A stretch of DNA of 64,000 nt from Ectobius pallidus (GCA_964059195.1 CAXKWD010000009.1:43619160-43683159); one strand, 5' to 3'; positions 1-11,959 are shown, counted from the first letter of the stretch. The notes: a model not told the origin generated them from the sequence alone. Numbers and translations: made by a program.

Positions 1-1831
1 CTGTGTTATTTTGAGTTCAGGATTCCGTACCATGTCTGCTTCTATCAGACTTAAATCTACAAAATCACTCTGATCCATCTGGTGAACTACAAAAGGTCTT
101 ATAAGACATGCCTCAGCTATCACGTATTGCCACTCATCTGGAACCATTAACTTACATCTAGGTTTTTTCTTTTTTCAATAAGGGCAAAATCCCTATCACA
201 GGGCAAAAAACTATGCCCTGAAACTAGAAATGTTTGCTCAATTTGAGAAAAGTAACCTACATGCATCAGATACCTGTACAGTGCAATCATCCGCCAGTTA
301 TTATTTTAGCCTACACAGCGGTCCGACCACACTATAACCTTCCTTTCTTTATGAGGTAGCGGTTGAAATGTAGATGTAATGTATTTGAACATGCATGATG
401 CGATTTCAGCCGATCCCCGTTTAGCGAGAGGTTCATTGTAGCCAGTCCTGTGCCCATATCATGAATTGCTAAATTATAAGAAGATAGTTGCCTTTGATAA
501 TATACGCTGGAGTGTCTTAATGTGGGACATGATAAAACCTGCTGTAGATCTACACATAATACAACATAATTTGCACTTGTCTTGGCCATCTCTGTGTCAC
601 TCTTTAGTGTTGCATAAGCTAATTCAGCTTTGCGATGGTGAAGTTCACTCTGATGTTGAATTCCCTGCAGTTGCTCACTGGTATCTGCTTGAACAAGCTG
701 TATGAATAGTTGATCACAGTGCTTACACGTATCAGACCGAGGAACACCAAATGACATATTGAAATCCGATCTAAAAATATCTTCATATAAATGCCTGCTT
801 ACATAAACATCAGGAGACTTGTCTTTGAATAATCTGTACATTTTACTCAAATTAAAGTGTGTTGGTAAATATTCAGATGTACTGTCCTTACGACTGTAGT
901 GACTTTCTTGTCTGGGGAAACTACTAATGTGGTGCCTTATCATATCTTTCAAGTCAGCAGCCACTGAATGTGGTCTATTTGAGTGTTTACCACGCAGATC
1001 TGTAGGAATCTGAACTCCATTTTTCTTTTTCCCTTGAAGAACTTGTAATCTTCGTGGTGATACAGATCACACAATGTTTTCATGCAAACTTCAATTTCAC
1101 TGTGGCCAACTGTAATGAAGTATCTGAAAGTGCATTTCCTCCTTGATGTTTCATCACTGTTATTGCCTCGCCTCTTCACCGGTTCCATAATCTGTATACT
1201 CTTATATAAAAACTGTGACTGTAGTCAAAAGCATAAAATTCATCGTATAATGTCTTCTTTTGCTGAATAGAAAGGATGGCACAGCCCCTCTTGAAACATC
1301 CTTTAGGATTGCAAACACGCCCCTAAAACAAGAGAATATTATTAAATAATAATAATAATAATGTTGATGATGTTTAAACACGTCTATCCAGCAATATTAT
1401 GAACGGAAGACACAAACAAGGAAGCAAAGAAAGACGGAACATAACCTATATTGACTTAAAATGAATTGTTTCTTACTTTTGTTTCGTAGTCATAGTAGCA
1501 CTCACAGTTACATAAATAGAAACACAATCACATACGTGCAGATCCACAAAAAAACAGAGATAAATCCTTTACAGGGGAAAAAATGAAATACAAAACGCTT
1601 ATAAGTTACCATTGTGATTGATATACAACATTGTTAGACTTACCTCATTGGGATGCAATTTTCCATCAACCTGTCTTCCTCTAGACGAAATATATGGTTT
1701 GCCACTATTCCTTACGGTAGAACCTTTCTCACATTATTTTTCCACTTATCAGCATTCACTTTACGTTTCTTTCCTTTATTGTTAGCTTTTTGGCCACTCG
1801 GAGATATAACGAGGCTATTGATGTCCGCCAT
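1..1831 (-). pseudogene. Broken two-exon transposon-type gene (5' part)
   Basis: Seen: exon 1 runs from ATG at 1831 (context AAGATGGCGGAC) to 1644 and ends in GAG|GTAAGT. Exon 2 starts near 1322 after a TTTTAG acceptor and runs off the window edge. Conserved blocks, in order, are NSGKPYISSRGRQVDGKLHP (exon 1), CNPKGCFKRGC, RGKHSNRPHS, FPRQESHYSRKDS, a CKHCD cysteine pair, VIVWSDRCVG, and GHSFLPCDRDFALIEK near 150-240. Known, from memory: proteins with a WSDxCxxQNxN block and a GHSFxPxDRxFxxIE block form a large arthropod family of repetitive, uncharacterised transposon-like proteins; the order fits a nuclease-like core. Broken by frameshifts in exon 1 (near 1720), near 1190, near 1020 and near 355, and by a stop where the Gln of the QNxN block should be (near 307). 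The reading was eyeballed across frames. Family assignment is fairly sure, molecular function is not. Confidence 0.7.
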
Positions 1832-1997
1832 CTTGGCGTGATATACAACATTCTTTCACGGGAGCTGTTTTTCAAAAGTTTACCACGCTGTCAATAGATG
1901 GCATTAAGTGCATTTACTATGTCATTCCATTACAGTGATGATATACAACATTATTACATGGAAAACTCAACTTGGTCAAAAAGTGATATACAACATT
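1619..1997. repeat. Four direct copies of TGATATACAACATT
   Basis: The 14-mer TGATATACAACATT occurs at 1619, 1839, 1939 and 1983, always in the same orientation. One copy lies just inside the intron of the broken gene, next to its splice donor. One lies immediately upstream of the ATG and two lie further upstream. Chance cannot give four copies in 380 bp. They may be transposase-binding subterminal repeats at the element's 5' end, or repeated promoter elements. Confidence 0.75.
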
Positions 1998-1999
1998 GT

Positions 2000-2714
2000 T
2001 TCGGGGGACCCTTCATATGTTGTGCTTCTTCATGTCGGGCAATTTAGTTTTTGCAGTCAATATTGGTTGTCACACACACAGAGCTTGTATGCGAGCTTCG
2101 GGGTTCTCTCCTGTGACCACGCTGCGATCACACTGTCACGCTGCGACAGGGGCCAATTTGGATCCCGTACACCCGGTAGGAGTAAGGAACGGGTTGTGCT
2201 AACTTTGATTAGAAAAGGTACTAGATTCAGGACACGTTCGAAAATTTGCGTTTTGGCCTATACTTAAACATTCTTCTTTCATGAAGAATGCCTAATTCGA
2301 TTCTGATGCTGTTCTAATCTCTCTCCTATTTCATTAGCCTTCGTAGTAAGCACACGTGAACATTTATTTGGTTATTTATTCAACACAGTACCAGTTTTAC
2401 TAAACTTATTTACAACTTTACGTGTATGTGTGTGGACCCGGAAAGCAGGGATATTTTCTTAATGACTTTCTATGCTTTCCATGTTTTTTTTTTTCACGAT
2501 CACTTTTTTTAAAATTAGTTCATACCATAAGTATTCTGTGTTGTAATATATATTTATATGAAAACAGCATCTTTATTTTTATCGCACCAATCAGCTAGTT
2601 ACTTCAGTCAATCAAAATCTAAGAATGTCCTGTGACGGCTGTGACATTTACGCGTCTACTCCGCGTGGAACGAAACGCAGGGTTGCTAGATATCTTGCTA
2701 GATTTAGTTAGAGT
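2000..2714. other. Unassigned stretch
   Basis: No coding signal, element end or tRNA-like sequence was recognised here. It has AT-rich runs with homopolymers of T. The left boundary is where the 14-mer repeats of the neighbouring element stop. Confidence 0.4.
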
Positions 2715-3226
2715 AAACAATAACACGTGTGAATTTATTAAAGCTAGGGAAAACTGAGGTCAGTGGCGGAAAGCGGAAACCAAAACCGAATTGGTCAGAT
2801 CAATTAACAGAAAGATACACCGACTTAATGGTTTATTGTTTTGAAGCCGGCTGGGTATTTAATGAAAAACTCTACTATACCATTATATTCAAAGTAAGCT
2901 CAATAATATGCTATTTTCGTTCGTAATACTGTTATTTTTCGAGATTGAACAAATTCACCGGGTGCACAGGTGCAGAATTACTCCCTGTCGCTGCTTAGGC
3001 GTGCCGGGGAGCGGAGCTCCATAGCTCGCACACAATATTTGCGGCCGCTCTATCTCTCTCCCTCCCCCTCTCTCTCCCTCCCTCTCTCCCTCTCCCTCTC
3101 TCTCTTTATTTCTCCTAATTGCAGATAGATTTCAACTTAACGAAATGGCCGCAGCGATAAGGTAAAGGAAGCATATGAGGAAATTCGTAAGTTAAAATCT
3201 CTGTATGAGCTTATCTGATGTGTTTT
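2715..3226 (+). other. Possible two-exon coding relic, unidentified
   Basis: Seen: an open frame after a stop at 2714 contains KRKPKPNWSDQLTERYTDLM and ends near a plausible donor (CAAAGTAAGC, about 2889). A CT-rich tract of about 80 bp and an acceptor TTGCAG follow at 3119-3124. Beyond it a short open stretch reads DKVKEAYEEIRKLKSLYELI, then a stop at about 3218. There is no ATG at the head of the first segment. The amino-acid composition of both pieces is protein-like (Myb/MADF-like exons look similar), but the frame join is not demonstrated. Could be an old element-encoded DNA-binding protein or chance. Confidence 0.22.
3041..3115. repeat. CT-rich low-complexity tract
   Basis: A tract of CTCTCTCC/CCTCCCTC repeats lies directly before a TTGCAG acceptor-like site. 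It could be a simple repeat or an extended polypyrimidine tract on the plus strand. Confidence 0.8.
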
Positions 3227-5310
3227 TAGAAGCGGCAAAATTGGCGAGCACTCTGCAGTTGCTAACTTCCGGAAAATTATAACCCGTATGGTTCTGTCAG
3301 TTGTCCTAAATGCCTATTATCTGTGGTATTACATGAGAAGGCCCTACGACGTTCTTCGTTAGCATGTTTTTTATAGGTATGTAATCCTCTGCTTTCAGTT
3401 AGGCCTACCTTGATTAACCATCCACGAAGTAGCCTAATATGTTAAACAGGCAAATAAAGGCAGGAATCTGCTTGATATTATGTGATGGAACTGTGTACAG
3501 TGTAACATGAAAAATGTTCCAGCAGCATTACGTAATAATATGAAAGACTGTTTCATATTTTCTTAATTATTCTGCGCTGCGTTACCTGTGACATGAACGA
3601 ACTGCACATTTCCTTGGCACGGCGGCTTTGAGTTGTAATTAAAAATACGGCGCTGATGTTAATCAACAGTTTTATAAAATTATTTATGAAGGAAAGAATG
3701 TGTAATACAAAGTTAATTTTATTGTGCAAAGTTTCTGTCACGTGAGGTTGTGACCTGCAATGGGACACCCACGCGATAATTACTGCAGTCAGGCGATTCT
3801 TTTAATTGCGTTTCCCTAACTTTAAATTAGTTCATAACACAAAAGTTCTGGAAATTCTGCACTAAGAAAATGCATAATATATTTTGCCATTGATATTTAC
3901 AACGGAAAGTTTGTTTTTATCGATAAATTCTGGGGAGAATCCGGAGCTTGAGTTATATTTATTGTGACTATTTAGCGAATACTTATAGAAATACGCCTGC
4001 AATGAGTAATAAAAGAAACCACGAAAATGAATAAAACACATCGCTATTTGTGTCGTTGTAAGCGAGATAACGAACGCCTCTTAGGAGGCGTTGAGATAGT
4101 CAATGGCGAAACAATCGATATGTCGTGATGGTGGCGCTGCAAACAATGCGTTAGCTGTTTTATAAAACAGTAATAAAACACACTCGGGAAATATTGCACA
4201 TAAGACCTATCCGCACTCAGGTCTATCCTGCGCCAAAATACAAAGACACAAGTACACAGCCCAAAAACACGTCACACCATCAACATCCCCAACGGATGTA
4301 CATAAGGGCACAATAGGTATACACACATCACATATGGTTACCAAAATTTGGTTTGACCGGAGGTTTAGGCTTAATTGCTTGGCACTCCGGGGGTAAGGGT
4401 GGGCACAAAAAAAAAGTACCAGTAATAATATTTAGTGCATTGTGTATATATGTACTATATTTATAATGCTTCACCACTCATAAAATTGTTCATTATTTTA
4501 ATAATAATAATAATAATGTTTTATTTTGCCTGGCAGAGTTAAGGCCATAGGGCCTTATCTTCCACTCACATCTCCTTTTGCTCATTTGCAGCTTATATAT
4601 ACCCAATCGCTGTGTTCAATGATTGTTTTTTTTATGAAACAAGCTAAATGTACAATATAAATAAAGTTTAGTATTCAGTCTTGTGAATTTACACAAAAAC
4701 AAGTGCATGCAATAGCGATAAAAATTAATAAAAATAAAACGAAATTATGGCAAAAGACACGATTGGATGAAAGTTCACATATTCTTATACCATACTGGAT
4801 TGGTTCATGAGCTAAATTGTCACCTAAATTTCTATAATCAAAGCATGATTTTGATGATGGCGATGAAATTGCATTGACAGTTCTGTTGAATATGGTAGTA
4901 AAAACAAATAATAATGTTTTATTTTAATCTCTTGTGTTATGGTTTTAATAAGTATTACCTTGAGAACAAGGAATCAATATAGGGATCACCAGCAACCACA
5001 AAGCAACATCTTCTTGTATGAGATCAACACAATGAAGAGCCTCCTCCTAAGGTAACTCAAAAGTTAAGTTGAAGGCAGGTAACATTTTGTACCGGAGGCA
5101 AAATTAAGCAGACTCCCCTTTGCTAGATATCATTCTCCTTGTCGTGGGAATAATGGAATCCGCCTTGAAGGAGAAATGGTTTCTTCCAACAATTCAGGCG
5201 GGTAGACGACAGGAAGTTTTAATCGACCGCAACTCACCTAGTAGCGTTACAAAACAACCATTTTAAAAGATATAAGTAACTATCGCCATGCGTTACATTT
5301 TTCAAAACCT
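3227..5310. other. Unassigned stretch with an ATA-repeat/retroposon tail
   Basis: No gene recognised. At 4497-4560 a (TAA)n run is followed by TTTTATTTTGCCTGGCAGAG and TTAAGGCCATAGGGCC, a sequence I remember as a common insect retroposon terminal segment. The rest is AT-rich with short unrelated open frames. Confidence 0.35.
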
Positions 5311-6025
5311 CAGGTTTGGGTACTGAGAAATGCATGAAATTCATCATTTCTTTTCTCATCAATGAATTGCCCTTTAACCTTGTAACCTTGCTTTGTACCC
5401 TTGTAATTTGACATGCTCTTTATCGACTACTTCTGCAATTACATACTATTTTTATAATTAGGCCAAATTAAACTGTTATAGTAATTACCGTTACAAAATG
5501 GCAGCTACATTTTGTGCACTGAAATGTCATTTCTGTGATAATTTCCACAGCTGTTGTTTTTCTGAGTGATTCGTTTTCTATATATTTTTAAGTAGCCTAT
5601 CATATAAACAACGACATCTTTCATATTTGGAGTGTCGACAGTATATGTGTTACTTTTTAACAAATCTATGAAGTCATTTTTTTTTACATTTTCATTTAGG
5701 CTACACTAATTAAAACAACTATTAATGTTAAATAAATAATATAGATAGCGTTGTTTATATCATTTTAACAAAGAGATAAAAAATAATTACTCAGAAATAT
5801 TAATATTTGTTGAATTATCACGGAAATGGCATTCCATTGTCCGAAACGGGATTGACATTTTGTAACGATCATTACCCGTAACTCTAACGTTTTGAATAAT
5901 TCGGAAAATAGTATACAATTGTGGAAGCAATCAATAAAGAACATGTAAGATTACCAGGTTGTAGAGCAATTCATTGCTGAAGGGAAAAATAATTAATTTC
6001 GCCTATTTCTCAGTACCCAAACCTG
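5311..6025. mobile_element. Non-autonomous element with long inverted repeats
   Basis: The left end CAGGTTTGGGTACTGAGAAA is mirrored exactly by the right end (TTTCTCAGTACCCAAACCTG, ending at 6025). The inversion continues inward for about 250 bp with mismatches and indels. Examples are CAATGAATTGC, CTTTATCGACT against CTTTATTGATT, GTTACAAAATG at 5491 against its complement near 5860, and AATGTCATTTCTGTGATAAT against AATGCCATTTCCGTGATAAT. No ORF lies in the centre. No clear target duplication was found (flanks CAAAACCT and CATCCCCC), so the superfamily is open. Best described as a foldback or MITE-like DNA transposon. Confidence 0.8.
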
Positions 6026-8677
6026 CATCCCCCCCTTAAATGTGCATTTTGGAGTTCTTCGCTTCTCTTAAGATTCTTTGTCAGATTGTGATTTTCCTTC
6101 CGATAGTAGGCTATACAAGAACAAAGTTACTTACATTTTATACAGAAGAAATAGAATTCTTTGGCGTCATAACAAACTTATAATTGCATTCATATGATAC
6201 ATCTAAATGGACAACCCTGTTAGAAATTGCTCCGAAATATGGCTAGCAGATCTGTCTTGGAAATTAGGACATGAGTATCACACTCCATGTTATAGATGAG
6301 TTCAGTTTTAAGTGCTCTAATACCGCATCCGAATCGTGAATTGTGACACAATATTTATTTAAATAATTACTTCCATCTGAAAGCACATGGATCTCCGATT
6401 ACACACATGTATTACTTTGCTATTAGTGCTCCTGCACTTGTTACGCCTTTGTAATATGAACCTTACCTACATTCGATTAGGTTCATATCGTTACGTATGT
6501 TGCCATCGAAACCTTAAGATTATGTTCCAGGGTGCCGATGATATATTTTCACGGGCTAATATTTGCGAGATCTCGTTGCCGGCCAGTCGGGATTATTTAG
6601 GATTTTCCCTACTCGCATTAGCAATGACGGTTTGGAATTTTTTGACCCTTACTTTAAAGCAGATAACTGTCATGAAAAACGTCGATGCCGAGAGGACGAT
6701 AAACCTTTTTAAAAAATCCTATTACAAGTAAGAATTCCATGTGTTCAGCTCCAAAGTAAAATCATTTTTGTTACAAATTTAGGATGTTCAACTATAGTAG
6801 CCACTCATTGTGACAGTACTTTTTCGTGGTTTACTTTAATCGTTAATGGATGTGTATGGTTGAATAATTGGTCTAATCTCGACCTCAATAATCATTGTAC
6901 AACAAAATTAATAGAAAACACTGTGCAGAATGACTGTGCAGAATTGTGCATATATTAGCAAACTGTAGAAGGTTTATGATTAAATTACCGTGGACGATGA
7001 GCTAAAGCGTCTTCTCAGTACAAAAACTAGCCACGAGATTTTCCCCTCATAGGTCTTTTTACATGACCCAAACAGTTAAATTGGCATTAAATAAAAGAAT
7101 GCTTTAAATGTTGGATAGTAATTAGACTAGAATATTATTGCATTCCTTTATTATCAACTTGACCACACAATAATTTAAAAGTAAGATTGCAATGAATGAA
7201 CTCACGACTAGCCCATAAACCAGCGAGAAAAGTTACGTAAGTTATGTAATTGCAATACGGCTGATGCGAGTGAAAAATACTGGTCTTATAAAATGTCATG
7301 CCATGATTAATATATTCGTCTTTTTGACAAGCATAATTCCATGTGGACCTACATTTTGTACCTTCGTTTTAGGCCTTAAGAAGCCTTAAAAACAAACAGA
7401 TAACTATAGCATAATTTATAAATCTAAACAAAAATTTTAGGGTGCTTAAAACACTCCGTATCACTTTATCGGAAACTTAAAATCAAAATATGTTAAGTAT
7501 CGTACGTTTATAAAATACATATTTGAACGTATATTACGATAATTGTATTTATATACAGAGTACAATGTTAACATGTTTCTGTGCCTAATGTTCTGTATAC
7601 TGCAAAGGCACCTTCTAATGAAATTCTGTAGCTCCACCTTTTTCTAGGGCTAAGAAACAGCTTGATCAGGCCTTTGAAGGTATCTTAATCTGGTAATATA
7701 TATTGTTGTAAAGTTATATAAATCACTTTGTCGCTTAGCAAGTTTACGAAATGCGTGCGCATAATTGCTGCATTTAAGTAACTCAACATTTGGTCTGCTC
7801 GAGCCAGACTTTCCTCACCCCTTGCATGTACTTGTGTCGTGCAAGCTTGCAAGATATATTTATACTTTCTAATCTGGTGTAATTAGATAAGTAGCTGACT
7901 TTTTTAAAGCCAACTCTTAACTTCTATTGTTACATTTTCCCGTCTAAATAAAGTAGCGGCTGCAGTCTGCTATTGAGAAGCAATTTCTTGCTGTTATATT
8001 GTTACAGGACTGTTTTACAGTAGCGAGAAAAGAAAAGACGGTCTTCTTTTATCTTGTAATAGCTGTGGGAGATGAAAAGAACAACCAAGTCCGCTATTCT
8101 ATTTCTGATGCAGCAGCCACAACTAGAAGATTGTGTTCTTCAGGCAACGAGCATTGATGGATGTCCATCCTACTAGGCAGACTCGGTGCTCCGTTTATGT
8201 CTTTAAATCTAGAGCAACATAGCAAAGTTTCCCTTCTTGTGTCACTCAAGTTCTAAAACAAATCTTGTTCCGTTAGAATCCTGAAATGGAGTTTAATTCT
8301 TCAGCAGTCCAAATACTGAATTTTGCATGCGTTGCAACAAGTCCTTTAAAAATTCTCGTTTACAAAAAAATTAGGCCTATTTTAAAGGGAGTTTTGACAC
8401 AGAAGATACAGAAGACAGGGATGCGGAGAAGCCAAACTGTTTAACATGTGAAGGAAACCCATTATATTTGGAATATAACTCATATATAAAAATGAATATG
8501 TTGAATAAAATGAGCTGCTTCCTTTACACAAGTTGTCATAAATACAACAAAGCAATTAATCATTTTTACAATGGTTCATATGAAGAGAAATATTAAGGAA
8601 ATAAACAAGATTACTTAACCGTCTTAACCTATAGGATGACCAAAACATATCGAATTGAATGAATACATTCTTATATA
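6026..8677. other. Unassigned stretch
   Basis: No element or gene recognised. The longest ATG-started frame here is 6387-6731 (114 codons, leucine-rich, plus strand). It matches no family I know, and its codons and hydrophobic composition look like translated AT-rich DNA. I do not call it a gene. Confidence 0.4.
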
Positions 8678-8764
8678 CGAGGGCCCTCCATAATGTAAGT
8701 TTTCCTAAGGCCATTTACGGAAACAAAACAAAATTTCATAGAAATATTCATTGCAACAGATATA

Positions 8765-8871
8765 GGAAGTGTTCAGCTTTTTTCTACATATTTGCCACAG
8801 GAATTGAGACATTTTGTCATATCGTGGGTCCAACGTGTCGTAGAAGTCTGCCACCTGGGATTTGAACCATT
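8765..8871 (-). pseudogene. Mariner transposase C-terminus, left inverted copy
   Basis: Read on the minus strand, the segment gives WFKSQVADFYDTLDPRYDK, the mariner C-terminal signature (W-F-x-S-Q-A-A-D-F-Y-D then P-R-Y-D-K). It is only a tail of the gene, with a deletion inside the motif relative to the right copy (the SVQKLV segment is missing). It cannot encode a functional enzyme. Confidence 0.8.
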
Positions 8872-9825
8872 GTGTAAAAACTAAGCCCAGGATTTTTAGG
8901 CTTTTATAAAAGGTATTTTAGCCTTTTATTTTCGTGGAATAGCCCTTTTTGGGCTTTAAACGGACGATTTTATCCGTCTTAATAGAGCACAATAATGAAC
9001 ACTAATATTAACACCGAAAATTGTATTAGCCTATAATTTTGACACAGTTATTCTAATTTTTATAAATTACAACATAAACAAGTATCTATGCCTTATATCG
9101 GCACTCAAAACATAGTGTGAACAATTGAGATATTTACTCTTTAATAAATGAAATTATTCAATACACCACTCATTTCATTTCCAATCTATAAAAATAAGTA
9201 GACACGAGTGTCACGAATTTGTTCCTTTAGTATACTTTCTGTCGTTGGTCGGCAACTTGTTATTTTAAAGTTGAAACGACAATGGATTAGTTGCAAATTT
9301 CAAAGTATTGCAGACGGCTCAAGTTTCATTCCCTGCTACGGCGAAGCGGCACATTTTCGAGTTACAAAGACAAGCGACATATAGGCCTATATTGTTAATT
9401 TCAGTGCGTTGTATAAATTTATTTTTGTTATGTCTTTTCTTAAAATGCACAAATTCGCATATTTATTTTCCTTTCCATTAATTGGAAAATCTATTCAAAA
9501 ACGAGTTTTTTTTTTTAAAAAAAGTCCTCTTTAGCCCCTAGTTTTTCAGCAAAAGTTTTTTTCAGCACCTAGTTTTTCAGCAAAAGTCCTTAGACCCATT
9601 ATATCCTTAAGTCCGATTTAGCCCTTTTTAGGTCCCATAAGATTCAAATATTCGGAAGCAATGGGCATGAAACAGAAAAATAAGTTAAAATGTTCTAATT
9701 AGGGAGCTTGGGGAAAAAATTTGTTAAAACCTTCAAATCCGGGCCCTAATGATAACCTTCTCTGTTTCTCTGTCAATCTCTACCATTCTCTGTCATTCAC
9801 TGTCATTTTTTGAGGGGTAGGAAAA

Positions 9826-10127
9826 GATGAAAATCCCTGGGTGTGCGGTCCGAGCTGTAGGATGGAGACTTCAACACCTCCCTGCAAGTCCCCTGCAAAA
9901 GTTCGGCTGGTTGGTGCTTCAACATCCACCCTACAGGTGCTACACCCTCGCTCCCACTGATTTCAATCTTTTCCTACACCTCAATAAATGACAGAAAAGC
10001 GGAGATGGTTGTCACTCAGTGGTTCAAATCCCAAGCGGCAGACTTCTACGACACAAGTGTTCAAAAGTTGGTCCCACGGTATGACAAATGTCTCAATTCC
10101 TGTGGTGAATATGTTGAAAATAGCTGA
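9826..10127 (+). pseudogene. Mariner transposase C-terminal half, right copy
   Basis: Seen: LQHPPYRCYTLAPTDFNLFL near 9930-9985 corresponds to the mariner block HPPYSPDLAPxDFxLF that carries the third catalytic Asp. After a frameshift comes VVTQWFKSQAADFYD, then VQKLVPRYDKCLNSCGEY and a stop at 10127. Known: mariner enzymes cut and paste DNA with a D,D34D triad and live in the nucleus. The first two catalytic residues and the N-terminal HTH domains are absent, so the gene is dead. It lies just inside the right terminal repeat, as expected for a mariner 3' end. Confidence 0.88.
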
Positions 10128-10219
10128 ACACTTTCTATATCTGTTGCAATAAAGGTTTCCATGAATTTTTTTTTCTATAAACGGCCTTAGGGAAACTTAC
10201 TTTGTGGACGGCCCTCGTA

Positions 10220-11195
10220 TTATATGATGGGGCAATATGCCCACTGAGCCGCGATGAAGATTTCCATTATCGGATTCAACGAGGATAAATTCAGTCCAAG
10301 CTTCCTCGGTTCTTCGGTCAATTATCAGTAAATAATTTCCCTTGCCCCAAAAAGAAGACCGTGGACAGTGAAATGCCGATTGCCAAACATATACAGTATA
10401 TAGACTACAACCTTATATGTGTGGGTGTATTAAGATTGTCCTCATTGAACTACAAAACAGTTTAGTTTATCCACCGACATTCATAACTGTAAGCTGTCAA
10501 AATATATTATATAAATACTTAATTTTGAACCAAGTTACCAGTCAACTAATAAAAATTAACACCAAACGTTACATAAACAGTCGAAAAGTGTCAGCTAGCC
10601 TACTATGTACTATGTCTCTATGGTATTAATGCAGTGATGAAATTAATAACGCCAATTATATGTTACATCTGATCGGGAGAGTAAGACTTTGTTGCACTGC
10701 TCGTGATGGAAGTGAGGACAGATCAGGTCGGGGCATCTGAAAAATGTCTTTCAGGAGCATGGATACGACACTGACGCATGGACTGCCATGGGAGGTCTGT
10801 GCGTTAAGCACCCACTAATTTCATTATGTTCGGCTCATAATCCTAATTAACTCGAGATAAGGCAATGCAGCTTCACGTCGCCTTTCTGCCTAGGCTTCAT
10901 TCTCATGTAGGCCACTTATATCTGCTTGTGTCAAATACTCGACACGTAAGCCGTACTAGAAACATAGCCTATTCAATTTCTCATAAATAAATATTTTTTT
11001 ATTCAAAACTATGTTGTAGAAATTCGTATCTGAGGTAAAGCTGTCCAATCGCTCTTACGGTCTATTTTTCTGGTCATCTTCCTATCTGTCTATTTAACCG
11101 TGCATCTGTTCCTCGATAATATAATCAGTCAGTCTATCAATGTACTTCAACCAATCCATCTAAAGTTTCAACCTATCAGTTCATATATACTGTAT
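10220..11195. other. Unassigned stretch with a possible retroelement relic
   Basis: Around 10728-10795 the plus strand reads RSGHLKNVFQEHGYDTDAW. This resembles the HLxxVFxxNGYS block common in reverse-transcriptase proteins of insect retroelements, but it is too short to assign. The rest shows nothing I can name. Confidence 0.25.
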
Positions 11196-11443
11196 AAGTA
11201 TTCATGAACCACGGATTATTGTCTTTGTTGGACATTACATGAGAATATTATAGGAGAAAAATTCCTCCGACACTGGGACTCGAACCCAGGACCTTTGGCT
11301 ATTCGCGTCAATGCTCTAAGAACTGAGCTAAGCCGGAGTTCGACTCACAGCGCCAAATGGAACTTCCCTTCTATGACTGACTGCCCTTAATGGTCCACCT
11401 CACTGACAGACAACTTATGTCATATGCAGTACTGTGAGGCACA

Positions 11444-11445
<2 letters not shown>
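11196..11445 (-). repeat. tRNA-derived SINE, family A, left copy
   Basis: Minus strand: an A box TTAGCTCAGTTCTTAGAGC and a B box GGTTCGAGTCCC with tRNA spacing. A tail follows with the hairpin GGAATTTTTCTCC, then TATAATATTCTCATGTAATG, and it ends GGTTCATGAATAC. Known: RNA polymerase III transcribes such elements from these internal boxes, and they move with LINE enzymes. Upstream of the tRNA part is a unit beginning GTGTGCCTCACAGTACTGC that the right copy shares. Confidence 0.85.

Positions 11446-11508
<63 letters not shown>
11446..11508. repeat. (AT)n microsatellite
   Basis: About 60 bp of uninterrupted AT dinucleotide at the centre of an inverted SINE pair. It could extrude as a cruciform. 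Confidence 0.97.
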
Positions 11509-11509
<1 letters not shown>

Positions 11510-11885
11510 TATTCATGAACCTTAGATTGTTGTCTCTGTTGGACATTACATGATAATATTATAATATTCTCGTGTAATGTCACAGAGACATAATATGTGG
11601 TTCATGTATATTTACATATATCCATCTTGAATGTTAACTGTACAATAACAGTGGGAGCCCGGTCACAAAAATCACTAATTAGTGTGCCTCACAGTACTGC
11701 ATATGACATAAATTGTCTGTCAGTGAGGTGGACCATTAAGGGCAATCAGTCATAGGAGGGAAGTTCCATCTGGCGCTGTGAGTCGAACTCCGGATTAGCT
11801 CAGTTGGTAGAGCATTGGCACGAATAGTCAAAGTTCCTGGGTTCGAGTCTCAGTGTTGGAGGAGTTTTTCTCCTATAATATTCCC
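11509..11885 (+). repeat. tRNA-derived SINE, family A, right copy
   Basis: The A box TTAGCTCAGTTGGTAGAGCA and B box GGGTTCGAGTCTC are followed by GGAGGAGTTTTTCTCCTATA. The preceding 100 bp (GTGTGCCTCACAGTACTGCA, then GTCAGTGAGGTGGACCATTA) match the left copy in inverted orientation. A palindromised fragment of the SINE tail lies at 11513-11610 (GTATTCATGAACC ... GTGGTTCATGTAT). Not a working tRNA gene: the acceptor stem does not pair and it carries a SINE body. Confidence 0.85.
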
Positions 11886-11959
11886 TATCAGTTCATGTTA
11901 TAGCTAGAGCTCGGAAGTTGATGAAATATCGTCTTTCTTCTGAAACATTGCGGACAATG

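Larger units (their letters stand above)
8678..10217. mobile_element. Mariner with both ends derived from the 3' half
   Basis: TA flanks the element at 8676-8677 and 10218-10219. The left end CGAGGGCCCTCCATAATGTA and the right end (read inward) CGAGGGCCGTCCACAAAGTA are inverted repeats. The inversion goes on for about 200 bp and includes mariner transposase C-terminal coding on both sides (minus strand at left, plus strand at right). A normal mariner has a 5' end on one side, so this is a rearranged element with two 3' ends. The 0.9-kb interior (8880-9780) shows no transposase and contains repeated 'agcccttttt' and 'ctagtttttcagcaaaagt' blocks. Confidence 0.85.

Noticed and set aside
6387..6731. 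114-codon ATG-started frame as a possible gene
   Set aside because: No recognisable domain, no splice or promoter context, and length is within what AT-rich sequence of this size gives by chance.
11371..11583. Open frame with an alternating Tyr-Ile run
   Set aside because: It is the translation of the (AT)n microsatellite.
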